Positions 53,455 to 62,262 are shown, counted from the first letter of the stretch. The stretch: DNA of 64,000 nt from Paenibacillus sinopodophylli (GCF_005930355.1 NZ_VDBO01000007.1:62001-126000); one strand, 5' to 3'. A program made the numbers and translations. Notes: generated from the sequence alone by a model not told the origin.

Positions 53455-54831
53455 TTAAAGCGGCCTAACCCAGCGCCCCTGCTTGCTATCATCTAGTCCA
53501 GTGTTTGCTCCATACACCCTTTGCCCGCGTAGATAGGTCGCCATAACCTTGCATGGAAGCTCCATGCCCAGATACGGGCTATGCTTGTGCTTCTGATACA
53601 AATGCCGCTCTTCCAAAATATATGCCTCATTTAAATCGATGAGCATAAGATCAGCATCAAGTCCGATTCGGATTTCACCCTTCACACCATCAAGCCCGAA
53701 CCTTCTTGCCGGGGCTCCCGAGAGCATATCGCTCAGCAAAGTAAGCGGTAGGCCACGCTTCACATGACCTTCTCCGATTATAAGCTCCACTGAGCTCTGT
53801 GCTCCGGCAATTCCTCCCCATGCATCGAAAAAATTGTCTGCCTCCTTCATCGAGACAGGACATGGTGAATGGTCTGATGAAATGATGTCCACCAGCCCAT
53901 TAGCCACGGCGCCCCAAAGATGCTCCTGCTCGGCAGCTTCTCGAATCGGCGGCGAGCATTTGGCAATTGCTCCTTTAACCTCCAAATCCGCAGACGTTAA
54001 TGCCAAGTAGTGCGGACAGGTTTCCACCGTAACATTCAAACCGCGATCACGCGCATGCTGAATGGAGCGAACCCCCGCTTCGCTGCTAATATGGACGAAA
54101 TGAAGGGCACAACCCGTCTGCTCTGCATAGAACAACGCTCGATTAACAGCTTCAAGCTCTGCCACGATTGGTCGTGAGGCCACATAGTCGCTCGGCGTCA
54201 ATCGTCCGGCCTCCCGCATGTCAAGGCCTAGCTTCGATACGATCGGCTCGCTTTCCGCATGCAGTGCAAGCACCTTGTTCACGCTTGCGATGACCTTCAT
54301 ACCCTCGAGCAGCGTATAGTCATCGACCTCGCGGAACGCATCCTCGCCCTGACCTCCCGGCGATGACATAAATGCTTTGAATCCGACGACTCCCGCTTCA
54401 TGAAGCGGAATGAGCTCATGCAGCTTACCTGGCACCAATCCGCCCCAAATGGCATAATCCACATAGGAGCGCTCCTTTGCGGCAGCAAGCTTTTGCTGCA
54501 TGCCGTTTATCGTAACAGTTGGCGGTATGCCGTTAAGCGGCATGTCGATGTACGTCGTGCACCCGCCTGCGGCCAGCGCGGCGGAACCCGTCTCGAAACC
54601 TTCCCAATCGCCTAGGCCTGGCTCATTCAAATGGACATGAACGTCGATCATGCCAGCCATGACAGTCAGTCCAGCAGCATCGACCATATGGGTAGCAAGC
54701 TCCGCATCAAGAGCCTCACCAAGCTGGACGATTCGTCCCTCTTTGATTCCAATATCGAGCAGCTTTACTTCATCCCTTAGCACAACACTGCCGTTTTTTA
54801 TGACCAAATCAAGCTTTGCAATTGTGGACAT
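53455..54831 (-). CDS. pucH: Allantoinase
   Basis: A 458-residue amidohydrolase opening the hydantoin ring of allantoin to allantoate. The metal-binding motif DVHVHLNEPG, the carboxylated-lysine region VGFKAFMSS, LHAESEP, LHFVHISSEAG, and DIISSDHSPC with the last metal-binding Asp are all present, as in cyclic amidohydrolases. The longest frame adds 36 residues, but GGAGGG stands before ATG 54831, which matches the family N-terminus (a LVIKNGSVV strand). First gene of pucH-pucF-pucG, divergent from pucR. Confidence 0.9.
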   Translation of the reverse strand: MSTIAKLDLVIKNGSVVLRDEVKLLDIGIKEGRIVQLGEALDAELATHMVDAAGLTVMAGMIDVHVHLNEPGLGDWEGFETGSAALAAGGCTTYIDMPLNGIPPTVTINGMQQKLAAAKERSYVDYAIWGGLVPGKLHELIPLHEAGVVGFKAFMSSPGGQGEDAFREVDDYTLLEGMKVIASVNKVLALHAESEPIVSKLGLDMREAGRLTPSDYVASRPIVAELEAVNRALFYAEQTGCALHFVHISSEAGVRSIQHARDRGLNVTVETCPHYLALTSADLEVKGAIAKCSPPIREAAEQEHLWGAVANGLVDIISSDHSPCPVSMKEADNFFDAWGGIAGAQSSVELIIGEGHVKRGLPLTLLSDMLSGAPARRFGLDGVKGEIRIGLDADLMLIDLNEAYILEERHLYQKHKHSPYLGMELPCKVMATYLRGQRVYGANTGLDDSKQGRWVRPL

Positions 54832-55222
54832 ATCACCCTCCGCCTTTCCATAGTGCATAAGTTGATTCCGCTTGACGCATGGATTCAGACTTTGTAGAAG
54901 TAACCGAGCGATGGATCTCGTTGTCCGTGGCTTGTTCATCTATCCGGATATTAGGACACGCAATTAGATCCGGCAAAGTGGCGATAATCACATAATTTCC
55001 AAAGAAAATGCGGCTCGAAATCTGTATTATGTTAGATTTGATGACATCATTACTACTATATAGCTACATCATAGTCCGAAACAGCAGCATTGTCATTGTG
55101 CAACCTAACTAGAAATCGATCAATTTCATTGAATAGGTTAAACAAACACACATTTACACCTGCAAGCATAAGTGATATATTAACGTCATAAAATCTAACA
55201 TAACTTTATTGGCGGTGCTGTC
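54832..55222. promoter_or_regulatory. Divergent pucH-pucR control region
   Basis: About 390 bases without a gene. It contains a 13-bp sequence, AAATCTAACATAA, once on each strand: minus strand at 55039-55027 and plus strand at 55191-55203. Including flanks, CAT(C/A)AAATCTAACATAA matches at 16 of 17 positions. Each copy points toward one of the divergent genes. This may be the PucR binding site. I did not find the classical Bacillus subtilis PucR box. Confidence 0.55.
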
Positions 55223-56893
55223 ATGCTTCTCAAAGAACTGATTTCTCTCCCTATTTATGCGAATGCAAAAGTAGTTGCTGGACATGAAGGCATACGAAAT
55301 ACGGTCCAATCGGTCAATATCATGGACGCTCCTGATATTATTCACTACTTGAAGCCGCAGGAGCTGCTGCTTACTACTGGTTATGCCATGAAGGATCAGC
55401 CCGGAGCACTGCTATCGCTGGTAACCAGCATGGCTGAGGTTGGCTGCGCAGGACTTGCGATTAAGACAAAGCGGTTTCTGCAGGAGGTTCCCGAGGATGT
55501 ACTGCGATGTGCGGAGAAGCTGCAGTTCCCCATCATCGAGCTGGCATTGGATCAATCGCTAGGCGATCTATCCAACTACTCGCTCAGTCATATTTTGGAG
55601 AAACGGACTGGAGAACTTCACTATGCTCTAACGACACATAAGCAATTCTCCCAGATGATTATGCAAGGCAAAAGCACGGAAGACGTTATTGAGGAGCTGT
55701 CCCTCCTCATCAACTCCCCTGTCATACTGATGGATTCGCAGGCAAGCCTGATGTTCCGTTCACAGTCTATAAGCGAAGAACTCTATCTAAAACTGTTGCC
55801 CGAGCTTGAATCTATTATGCAAGCCCCATCGCCGCACAGCTCTTACACAATACCGATTTTATCACCCCATTTCAGCGGCACACACGATGCAAGAATTGAG
55901 CTGCTTCCGATCGCTACCTTTCAACTCGAAGGCTTTCTCATCGCCTTAACGAGTAATAGCAGCAAACATTTCAGCAATCTGACCAAACACGCTCTGGAAC
56001 AAGCTGCTAATGTGATTGGATTGGAGCTAATGAAGAATCAAGCAGTGAAGGAGCGGTCGCGGCGATATAAGAACGAATTCTTCTCCGACTTTGTAGATGG
56101 GTTAATTACATCGGAGCAGGAGCTCATGCACCGCAGCAAAAATTACGGCCTGCTAGGCCATCCCGTCTATATTAGCGTCGTTGCCAAACGCGACACTTCG
56201 TTCGAGCCTGAGCGTTCCGATGGCGCACTCGAGACGGATGGGCGAATGATTTCGGAGCGTGACAGGCATTACAACCTGCTGAAAAGCGAGTTTTCTAAGC
56301 TGGACCTTCGGTTCGTTCTGTTTACCAAAAACGATTACTTCTGTTTTCTCGTTGCGCTGCATGCAAGCCAAGACGTTACAGCCGGAAAGGAAAGCAAGTT
56401 TATGACGCAGCTGAAGCAAATGGTCAGTAACTTGAACGAGCTTCACGGTATCCCCATCTCTCTTGGCATTGGCAATCCCGTCTTGCAGCTCCCGCATATC
56501 CCCTTGTCCTACAAGGAGGCCGTCGAAGCCCTTCAGACCGGTTATGATGCGCGCAAAACACAGTTCGTTCAGCCTTATCGCGCCAAAAATTTCAACAACC
56601 TGCTGCGATTGATTCCGAAGGAAGAACTTAAAGAATACTATGAGGAAACATTCAAAGATTTGCTCAGTATCGAAGGAAAAGAGCGCAGCGATTTGCTCAA
56701 GACGCTCAGCACCTTCTATAATACCCATTGTCAGCTTGCAGAGACCGCTAAGCAGCTATTCGTCCATCGCAACACCGTGACCTACCGCTTGGACAAATGC
56801 GAAAGACTAACCTGTCGTGATCTTCGCGATCCCGTGGAGAGCCTTCGTTTCCGAATTGCCTTCTCCATGGAGTCGCTGCTCTTAACCGAATGA
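55223..56893 (+). CDS. pucR: PucR-family transcriptional regulator of purine catabolism
   Basis: A 556-residue regulator with the PucR N-terminal domain (residues about 8-125; VQSVNIMDAPDIIHYLKPQELLLTTGY), a middle GGDEF-like domain, and the C-terminal PucR-type HTH (THCQLAETAKQLFVHRNTVTYRLDKCERL). In Bacillus subtilis PucR activates purine degradation genes in response to allantoin-type compounds. It is divergent from pucH. The RBS before ATG 55223 is weak (GGCGGTG), which fits a low-level regulator. A copy of the shared 13-bp element lies 20 bases upstream of the start, so autoregulation is likely. Confidence 0.9.
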   Translation: MLLKELISLPIYANAKVVAGHEGIRNTVQSVNIMDAPDIIHYLKPQELLLTTGYAMKDQPGALLSLVTSMAEVGCAGLAIKTKRFLQEVPEDVLRCAEKLQFPIIELALDQSLGDLSNYSLSHILEKRTGELHYALTTHKQFSQMIMQGKSTEDVIEELSLLINSPVILMDSQASLMFRSQSISEELYLKLLPELESIMQAPSPHSSYTIPILSPHFSGTHDARIELLPIATFQLEGFLIALTSNSSKHFSNLTKHALEQAANVIGLELMKNQAVKERSRRYKNEFFSDFVDGLITSEQELMHRSKNYGLLGHPVYISVVAKRDTSFEPERSDGALETDGRMISERDRHYNLLKSEFSKLDLRFVLFTKNDYFCFLVALHASQDVTAGKESKFMTQLKQMVSNLNELHGIPISLGIGNPVLQLPHIPLSYKEAVEALQTGYDARKTQFVQPYRAKNFNNLLRLIPKEELKEYYEETFKDLLSIEGKERSDLLKTLSTFYNTHCQLAETAKQLFVHRNTVTYRLDKCERLTCRDLRDPVESLRFRIAFSMESLLLTE

Positions 56894-56942
56894 TCGTTGC
56901 AAGAGCACCCGTATGCTTACAGACCAACAAACCCAACTAATC

Positions 56943-56978
56943 GCAGGCTGTAAGCGCATATTCGCGCTTATAGCCTGC
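56943..56978. terminator. Hairpin between pucR and the ATP-grasp gene
   Basis: 15-base arms GCAGGCTGTAAGCGC and GCGCTTATAGCCTGC with one mismatch and a six-base loop. It serves the convergent ends and contains the dispersed GGCTGTAAGC motif. Confidence 0.65.
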
Positions 56979-56995
56979 TTTCACACTCGCTCCCA

Positions 56996-57850
56996 CTACC
57001 TCTTCCCGCGCTTCGCCTTCTTACAATGCAGACGATAGGTTTTACCGTACGCCTTCGCGTAACGCACGATTTTGCGCAGCATTGATTGATCCTCAAGCAG
57101 CGAGAACGGACATGGATCAGGCAGCGTGTTCACTTCCAAGATCCACGGCTTCAACCGTTGATCCATTGCAAGATCAAGCCCCAGCTCCTTAATTCCCGGA
57201 TATGCTGTGTGAAGCCGCAATGCTGTTCTCACCGCGAGCTGATCCATCCCCTCCATAATTCTTCGCCGCACTTCTTTGCCTGTATAAGCCTTTAACAAAT
57301 ACGCCGTTGGATATATTGTGCCGCCTTGGCTTCCGTTCGTAACGATTTTGCGAGGATGAGCCACCCTGCCCAGCGTACCCGTCGCCTCCCATATCCCTTG
57401 TGGAGATTGCTGCATGACGAGGCGTATATCGAAGGGACGTCCCTCATGCTTCAGCAAGCGAATACCCTTCTGCACCAGATAACCCTTACCCTTGATCGTC
57501 CTGCGAAAAGAACGATAGAACGTTTCATAAGAAGAGAATACATGACGCTTCTCCCCCAACTGGTACACATACTTTTTCCCTGATACGCCGTCTCCGCCAT
57601 TGCTTCTTTTACGAGACTTGAGCTCCACTCGCATTACGCCGTTACCCTGCGAGCCTCTGATCGGTTTAGCGTATACCATCCCCCACTTCTGAAGCATCTC
57701 GCTCAGCGACTTCTCCGTCAACAGCTTCGTCTGTGGCAAATGTCTTACAAGAACAGGATCGCCGCGCAGCACCTCCGACTTCGCCCACTTGTCTGCTACT
57801 CTACGACTTCGACCGTTTCCAGATGACACCTTGACACACCTTCGTTCCAC
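56996..57850 (-). CDS. YheC/YheD-type ATP-grasp protein (spore-coat associated)
   Basis: A 284-residue protein with the ATP-grasp layout of YheC/YheD: MVYAKPIRGSQGNGV (nucleotide-binding lysine and glycine loop), KGYLVQKGIRLLKHEGRPFDIRL, GLDLAMDQRLKPWILEVNTLPDP with the acidic metal ligands and Asn. YheC and YheD of Bacillus are associated with the endospore coat; their substrate is unknown, though the fold implies ligation of a carboxylate to an amine or thiol. The start is a GTG with GGAGGG 5 bases upstream. Very basic protein. Its other neighbour, on the opposite strand, is the diaminopropionate cluster. Confidence 0.8.
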   Translation of the reverse strand: MERRCVKVSSGNGRSRRVADKWAKSEVLRGDPVLVRHLPQTKLLTEKSLSEMLQKWGMVYAKPIRGSQGNGVMRVELKSRKRSNGGDGVSGKKYVYQLGEKRHVFSSYETFYRSFRRTIKGKGYLVQKGIRLLKHEGRPFDIRLVMQQSPQGIWEATGTLGRVAHPRKIVTNGSQGGTIYPTAYLLKAYTGKEVRRRIMEGMDQLAVRTALRLHTAYPGIKELGLDLAMDQRLKPWILEVNTLPDPCPFSLLEDQSMLRKIVRYAKAYGKTYRLHCKKAKRGKR

Positions 57851-58010
57851 ATCATCCCTCCGTCTCGCGATTCACTCTTATTAGCATACGAACCCCCCTC
57901 CAAATGGATATGGGCTGTTGTCGTCATAAGCTGAACCTGTGCGCGCCAGCTACATATGCTTTAATAACCCGACATCCGAGATGATTGTCCCTTAGGAGGT
58001 ATTCTGAGCT

Positions 58011-59255
58011 ATGTCACCCTTCATTGCCCTTGAGCTGCTCGTCGACAAAATCTGCCGCCACCACCCCTGGTATCGCAGTCTACTCGCTCAGCAAGAAATA
58101 GATCTCTCCAACATAAGACTCACCCAGTTGCCGCTCATGACCGCCGAGTTGCTGGATCAACACTATTTCAATCCAGAAGAGAGATCTGAGCCGGGGCTGT
58201 CCGTATACAAAACCTCTGGCACTTCATCCGGTATTCGAAAAGCGATCTACTATTCCGAAGAGGATGACGAGCATTATATCGCAGCAAAATCGACTGCCTT
58301 CCGCACATGGCTATCAACCCATTCTGCAGACAGCAAGTCATCCAGCTCCTCCGTCATTAAGAAGGCGCTTGCCGACATGGGCACCGGGCACGCCGCAAGT
58401 ACCGCACTCATCATCTTCACTAAGCTCGGCTGGCAGGCGGAATCCCTCTCCTTCGAGCTGCCTATCGAACAACATATTACGAAGCTTGAGCAATTCCAGC
58501 CTGAGCTGCTCTATACGATGCCATCCATCCTAGATGCGATCGCCTCCGCTTCGGGCAACCCTCTGCTTCTAGGCATTAAGAAGATTATTCTCGTCGGAGA
58601 AATCGCACCGCCAGCATGGCAAGCGAACATCGCTGCCAGGTTCGGGATCGAGCCAGGCGATATTTTGGACACTTACGGCTCCATTGAGATCGGCGCCATC
58701 GCGGCGTACTCCCACGAGCTTGGCCTATATATCATCGACGAGAGCCTATACGCGGAATCCTTGCCCGCCGAGCAGATAGATAAGCACTTCGAGCCGCTTC
58801 AGCCGAATGAAGGCGTGCTCGTCCTTACCTCTTCTGTCCGCTCCTTGTTTCCAGCGATCCGCTATGTAACTTACGACGTCGTTCGCGACTTTAAAACCAT
58901 AGATATAGATGGCAAATCACTTCAGACTTTCAGCTGCATCTCCAAGCGCATCGGCTCTGAACTCAAGCATGGCGAGAAGATCAGCCTGTACGATATCGAA
59001 AGCGTAGTACATCAATTTGTCCAAGACGCCGAGCTTCGAGTAAGGCTCGAACAGAACCAATTATCCGTCCATATTCAGAGCCATTCGCTGCAAGACGAAA
59101 ATCTCATGTCGATCCAACATGCGATCGAGCACAAAATCATAGAAATTGGACAAATGATACAGAATCGGATACTTGGGGGCATAACGGTTACACGCGCGGC
59201 ACCGGACGAACAGCTTGAACGAGGGACAATTAAATCCAAAAAAATTTATTTCTGA
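58011..59255 (+). CDS. Stand-alone AMP-forming ligase (PaaK/CoF-synthetase-like)
   Basis: A 414-residue adenylating enzyme. Residues 67-76 carry the phosphate-binding loop (KTSGTSSGIRK), about residue 220 the DTYGSIEIG motif, then YVTYDVVRDF, and the C-terminus ends in GTIKSKKIYF with the expected catalytic-type lysine. It is shorter than NRPS A domains and lacks a carrier protein, like phenylacetate-CoA ligases. The substrate is a carboxylic acid that I cannot identify. AGGAGG is 11 bases before ATG. sbnA follows after 14 bases and sbnB after that, so the enzyme probably activates either a partner acid or 2,3-diaminopropionate for condensation. Confidence 0.75.
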   Translation: MSPFIALELLVDKICRHHPWYRSLLAQQEIDLSNIRLTQLPLMTAELLDQHYFNPEERSEPGLSVYKTSGTSSGIRKAIYYSEEDDEHYIAAKSTAFRTWLSTHSADSKSSSSSVIKKALADMGTGHAASTALIIFTKLGWQAESLSFELPIEQHITKLEQFQPELLYTMPSILDAIASASGNPLLLGIKKIILVGEIAPPAWQANIAARFGIEPGDILDTYGSIEIGAIAAYSHELGLYIIDESLYAESLPAEQIDKHFEPLQPNEGVLVLTSSVRSLFPAIRYVTYDVVRDFKTIDIDGKSLQTFSCISKRIGSELKHGEKISLYDIESVVHQFVQDAELRVRLEQNQLSVHIQSHSLQDENLMSIQHAIEHKIIEIGQMIQNRILGGITVTRAAPDEQLERGTIKSKKIYF

Positions 59256-59269
59256 GGGGTACTGAGCCT

Positions 59270-60235
59270 ATGAAGGAAAACAGCTTGTTGTCTATTATCG
59301 GTAACACCCCGCTCGTCCAGCTCAATAAGCTGTTCGCGAACAACCGGGGAATCAAGATCTACGCTAAGCTTGAACTGCTCAATCCCGGCGGCAGCGCCAA
59401 AGACCGCTCCGCTGCACGTATCATCCAGAAAGCTTGGGAGGAGGGGTTAATCGGTCCCGGCTCCGTCATCATCGAGTCTAGCTCAGGCAATATGGCTATC
59501 AGCCTCGCAGCTATCTGCTCCTATCTCGATATGACATTCATTAGTGTCATTGATCCCAAAACAACGCAGCAGAACATTCGAATCATGCGTACCTACGGAG
59601 CTAAGGTCGAGCTGGTTACTGAAGCCGATTCTGAGACGGGCGAGTTCCTTCCTGCAAGATTAAACCGCGTAAAGCAGCTGCTTGCTAATATTCCAGGCAG
59701 CTATTGGCCTAATCAATATGCCAACGAGAACAACTACTTATCTCATTACGAAGGTACGATGCGCGAGGTTATGGAGGAGCTTGGCCATGTCGATTACATA
59801 GTCGGCGGGGTCAGCACCTGCGGCACCATGCTTGGCTGCGCCCAATATGTCCGCGATTATAAACTGCCGACACAAATCGTCGCCGTCGACGCTGCGGGGA
59901 GTGTGATACTGGGCGGCATGAATGGCAATCGCAAATTCCCTGGCCTTGGCGCAGGAATCGTTCCGCCTTTTGGCCAGAGCAAATTCATGGACCGCGCCAT
60001 CAAAGTTGCGGATTGCGATATGGTCGCCGGATGCCGGATGCTCGTGGCGAAAGAGTCCATATTAGCAGGTCCCTCCTCTGGTGCCGTTATCCATGCTATG
60101 CGGTCGATCGAAAACGAGCTTCCAGACGAAGCCGTATGCGTGGTCATTATTCATGATCGCGGCGAGCGCTACATGGATACGGTGTATAACGAAGAGTGGG
60201 TAGAGAGACAGTTCGGTGCAGCAAGCCCTTTATAA
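59270..60235 (+). CDS. sbnA: SbnA-type O-phosphoserine-dependent N-(2-amino-2-carboxyethyl)-L-glutamate synthase
   Basis: A 321-residue PLP enzyme of the cysteine-synthase fold. The PLP lysine is Lys 44 in NPGGSAKDR; the phosphate loop region is ESSSGNMAIS. Features match SbnA and not CysK: DPKTTQQNIRIMRTYGA, NQYANENNYLSHYEGTM, VDAAGSVILGG and DRGERYMDTVYNEEW. In staphyloferrin B biosynthesis SbnA joins O-phosphoserine and glutamate to ACEGA, and SbnB then releases L-2,3-diaminopropionate. GAGGGG precedes the ATG. Middle gene of the three-gene cluster. Confidence 0.87.
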   Translation: MKENSLLSIIGNTPLVQLNKLFANNRGIKIYAKLELLNPGGSAKDRSAARIIQKAWEEGLIGPGSVIIESSSGNMAISLAAICSYLDMTFISVIDPKTTQQNIRIMRTYGAKVELVTEADSETGEFLPARLNRVKQLLANIPGSYWPNQYANENNYLSHYEGTMREVMEELGHVDYIVGGVSTCGTMLGCAQYVRDYKLPTQIVAVDAAGSVILGGMNGNRKFPGLGAGIVPPFGQSKFMDRAIKVADCDMVAGCRMLVAKESILAGPSSGAVIHAMRSIENELPDEAVCVVIIHDRGERYMDTVYNEEWVERQFGAASPL

Positions 60236-60312
60236 TTCCTAGTGCAAACTTCTTCAACGATTCATACCGCGTAAAGTTGAACACATCGTGACACGCAGTT
60301 ATAAGGGGGATC

Positions 60313-61302
60313 ATGCCTGTGTTGTATCTTGGCGATGAACATATCCGTCAGATCGGATTAAACTGGAAAGCACTTGTAGACAGCATGGAAAATACCGTTC
60401 GGATCATCGATTCGGGAGATTACAAGCAGCCAATCAAGCCTTATCTACGTTATCAGAGCGCAGTCAATCGCATCATAGCCATGCCTGCTTTTGTCGGAGG
60501 CCGCTTACAAACCGCCGGCATCAAATGGATAGCCAGCTTCCCTGCCAACATCGACATTGGTCTGCCGCGTGCACATAGCATTACGATCCTCAATGATGCA
60601 GCAACAGGCATTCCCCGCGCCATGCTGAACACGGCGCTGCCGAGCGCTGCGCGAACAGCGGCTGTCAGCGGCTTGCTCATTCGTCATTACTTGCAGGCTC
60701 AGGGCGAGTCCCGTCGATTAAAGCTGGGCATTATCGGTTTCGGACCAGTCGGCAGGCTCCATTATGATTTGTGCAGTCAGCTGTATGCGGAGCGTATTGA
60801 CGACGTTTATCTATACGACCCAAGAGGATGCGACATGGAAAATGCCGATTTGAACCACGTAGACCCCGCTTTCCGAAATCGTACGCAGCTTACGAGCAGC
60901 TGGCAGCAGCTCTACTACGAATGCGACCTCATTATTACGTGTACAGTGAGCAAAGAGCGCTATATCGATATTGCTCCCGCGAAGGGCTCTTTGCTGCTCG
61001 ATATATCTTTAAGGGATTACAAAGTGGATGCTTTAATCGATATTCACACAATAATTGTTGACGATTGGGAAGAGGTCTGCCGCGAGAATACCGATATTGA
61101 GGCGCTCCATCATCACCGCGGATTGACCAAAGAACAAACCTACTCGCTCGCGGACGTGGTTTGCCACAACGTGCTCGGAAGGATCAGCAGCGAGGAATCC
61201 GTATTGTTTTGCCCCATGGGTATGGCAGTTTTCGATATAGCAGCCGCTGACTATTTCGTAGAACGGGCTTCAGCGCTCAGCATTGGTGTTCAACTGCAAT
61301 AG
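60313..61302 (+). CDS. sbnB: SbnB-type N-(2-amino-2-carboxyethyl)-L-glutamate dehydrogenase
   Basis: A 329-residue NAD-dependent enzyme of the ornithine-cyclodeaminase family that oxidises ACEGA to L-2,3-diaminopropionate and 2-oxoglutarate. Characteristic segments are YLGDEHIRQIGLNW, RIIAMPAFVGG, the dinucleotide motif IGFGPVGRLH, ITCTVSKERYI and CPMGMAVFDIAAADYF, which parallel SbnB more closely than plain ornithine cyclodeaminase. ATG 60313 is only 3 bases after AAGGGGG, so the in-frame GTG at 60319 is an equally good start. It lies 77 bases downstream of sbnA. No siderophore synthetase or transporter genes are near. Confidence 0.87.
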   Translation: MPVLYLGDEHIRQIGLNWKALVDSMENTVRIIDSGDYKQPIKPYLRYQSAVNRIIAMPAFVGGRLQTAGIKWIASFPANIDIGLPRAHSITILNDAATGIPRAMLNTALPSAARTAAVSGLLIRHYLQAQGESRRLKLGIIGFGPVGRLHYDLCSQLYAERIDDVYLYDPRGCDMENADLNHVDPAFRNRTQLTSSWQQLYYECDLIITCTVSKERYIDIAPAKGSLLLDISLRDYKVDALIDIHTIIVDDWEEVCRENTDIEALHHHRGLTKEQTYSLADVVCHNVLGRISSEESVLFCPMGMAVFDIAAADYFVERASALSIGVQLQ

Positions 61303-61316
61303 CAACTGGATACGCC

Positions 61317-61346
61317 AAGCGTAAACGGCTGAAGCCGTCTGCGCTT
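61317..61346 (+). terminator. Inverted repeat after sbnB
   Basis: AAGCG...ACGGC-TGAA-GCCGT...CGCTT nested stem, 14 bases after the sbnB stop. No T tract; it overlaps the first tandem-repeat unit. Confidence 0.4.
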
Positions 61347-61473
61347 ACAGCATCTGTTCGAACTCGCTCCTACTCCATTCCGACTCCTTAAGGGCAGATA
61401 TGCGCTTACAGCTTCCGTTCGAGCTCATTCCTACTCCATTCCGTCTCCATAAGCGCTTATCTGCGCTTACAGC
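61340..61473. repeat. 61-bp intergenic tandem repeat, two full units and a partial third
   Basis: TGCGCTTACAGC begins each unit at 61340, 61401 and 61462, exactly 61 bases apart. Units 1 and 2 agree at about 50 of 61 positions (shared CCTACTCCATTCCG); the third keeps only its first ~15 bases. Confidence 0.85.
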
Positions 61474-61604
61474 CATCGTTTTTAGCTTCGCATCATTTTC
61501 TCTTAGCTAAGAAGAACTGCCTAACGGCGTCCTTTTAATAGACGCCATCGTTTCGTCGAAATGTATATCTAAAGTAAAGCAAATTTATATACTTTCCTAT
61601 ATTT

Positions 61605-61646
61605 GAAAAAAAGGATGACACCAGTTGAAGCTGGCATCATCCTTTT
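61605..61646 (-). terminator. Terminator of the IDEAL-domain gene
   Basis: Minus strand: AAAAGGATGA/TCATCCTTTT stem with inner CCAG/CTGG pair, followed by seven T residues. A short open frame crossing it on the plus strand is an artefact. Confidence 0.85.
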
Positions 61647-61690
61647 CCTTATCTTGCTATGTTCAGGGCTTAACCGCCCGATCGTAGAGT

Positions 61691-62056
61691 TTATGCTGAT
61701 TGCCCCAAGCGATTTGCAGGGAACGGGTATACTTTGGAGCGATCATTCGCCTTGTCTGCAGCCAGGCTTTCATTCCTCGCATTCGTTAGCTCCATAAACC
61801 ATGTCTCATCCCATGTATCCAATGCCAAGTCGATTGAATTCTGAAAAACTTGGGCATCATTTAGAGTAATGTCGGATACGTTTTTGAGCCAAGATGAACG
61901 AACAGCAACGATTCTGCCAACGACTTCCTCATTATCCGATTTCACAACATTTACAGTGACGAATCCTTGCAAAATATCGATCGTTTCCACAAATCCGTGG
62001 ATAAGCTCGCCGTCTTTCGTTTTGCCTTGCACCCAATCGCTTATGTTGAATTTCAT
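61691..62056 (-). CDS. Small IDEAL-domain protein
   Basis: A 121-residue cytoplasmic protein. The N-terminal half is a small beta fold (GKTKDGELIHGFVETIDILQ, FVTVNVVKSDN) and the middle contains the IDEAL-type motif, IDLALDTWDETWFMELT (about residues 75-91). The IDEAL motif occurs in several Bacillota proteins of unknown function. A strong promoter with an inverted repeat lies about 130 bases upstream, so it is probably under a specific repressor. Good terminator after the gene. Confidence 0.7.
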   Translation of the reverse strand: MKFNISDWVQGKTKDGELIHGFVETIDILQGFVTVNVVKSDNEEVVGRIVAVRSSWLKNVSDITLNDAQVFQNSIDLALDTWDETWFMELTNARNESLAADKANDRSKVYPFPANRLGQSA

Positions 62057-62177
62057 CTTCCAACACCACCTATCCCCATTTGTAAGAGCACGCGCAAACT
62101 GTACCTGTTATTAGTACACTTACGATTAAAAAGCAGACGCAGCATTGATTTCATCTAACGTCTTCGTTTCACTTCTT

Positions 62178-62212
62178 ACTGTAAGTTTAGTAGTTACAGT
62201 TGCCTTTGTCAA
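62178..62212 (-). promoter_or_regulatory. Promoter with palindromic operator upstream of the IDEAL gene
   Basis: Minus strand: perfect -35 box TTGACA (62212-62207), 17-base spacer, -10 box TAAACT (62189-62184). The perfect inverted repeat ACTGTAA-N9-TTACAGT (62178-62200) covers the -10 box and part of the spacer, the classical position for a repressor. Confidence 0.6.
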
Positions 62213-62262
62213 GTGCATGGCTCCTATTTGGGCGTGATGCCGGTCTTCAGCTTAGAAGGCGG

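Larger units (their letters stand above)
61303..61690. other. Non-coding region with tandem repeats and terminators
   Basis: About 390 bases. Contains an inverted repeat after sbnB (61317-61346), a 61-bp tandem repeat (61340-61473), a GGCGTC-N9-GACGCC hairpin (61526-61546) and the terminator of the IDEAL gene (61605-61646). No gene seen. Confidence 0.7.

Noticed and set aside
61603..61797. Short plus-strand open frame (64 codons)
   Set aside because: It runs through the hairpin and T tract of the minus-strand terminator and overlaps the IDEAL gene; no RBS or family similarity.
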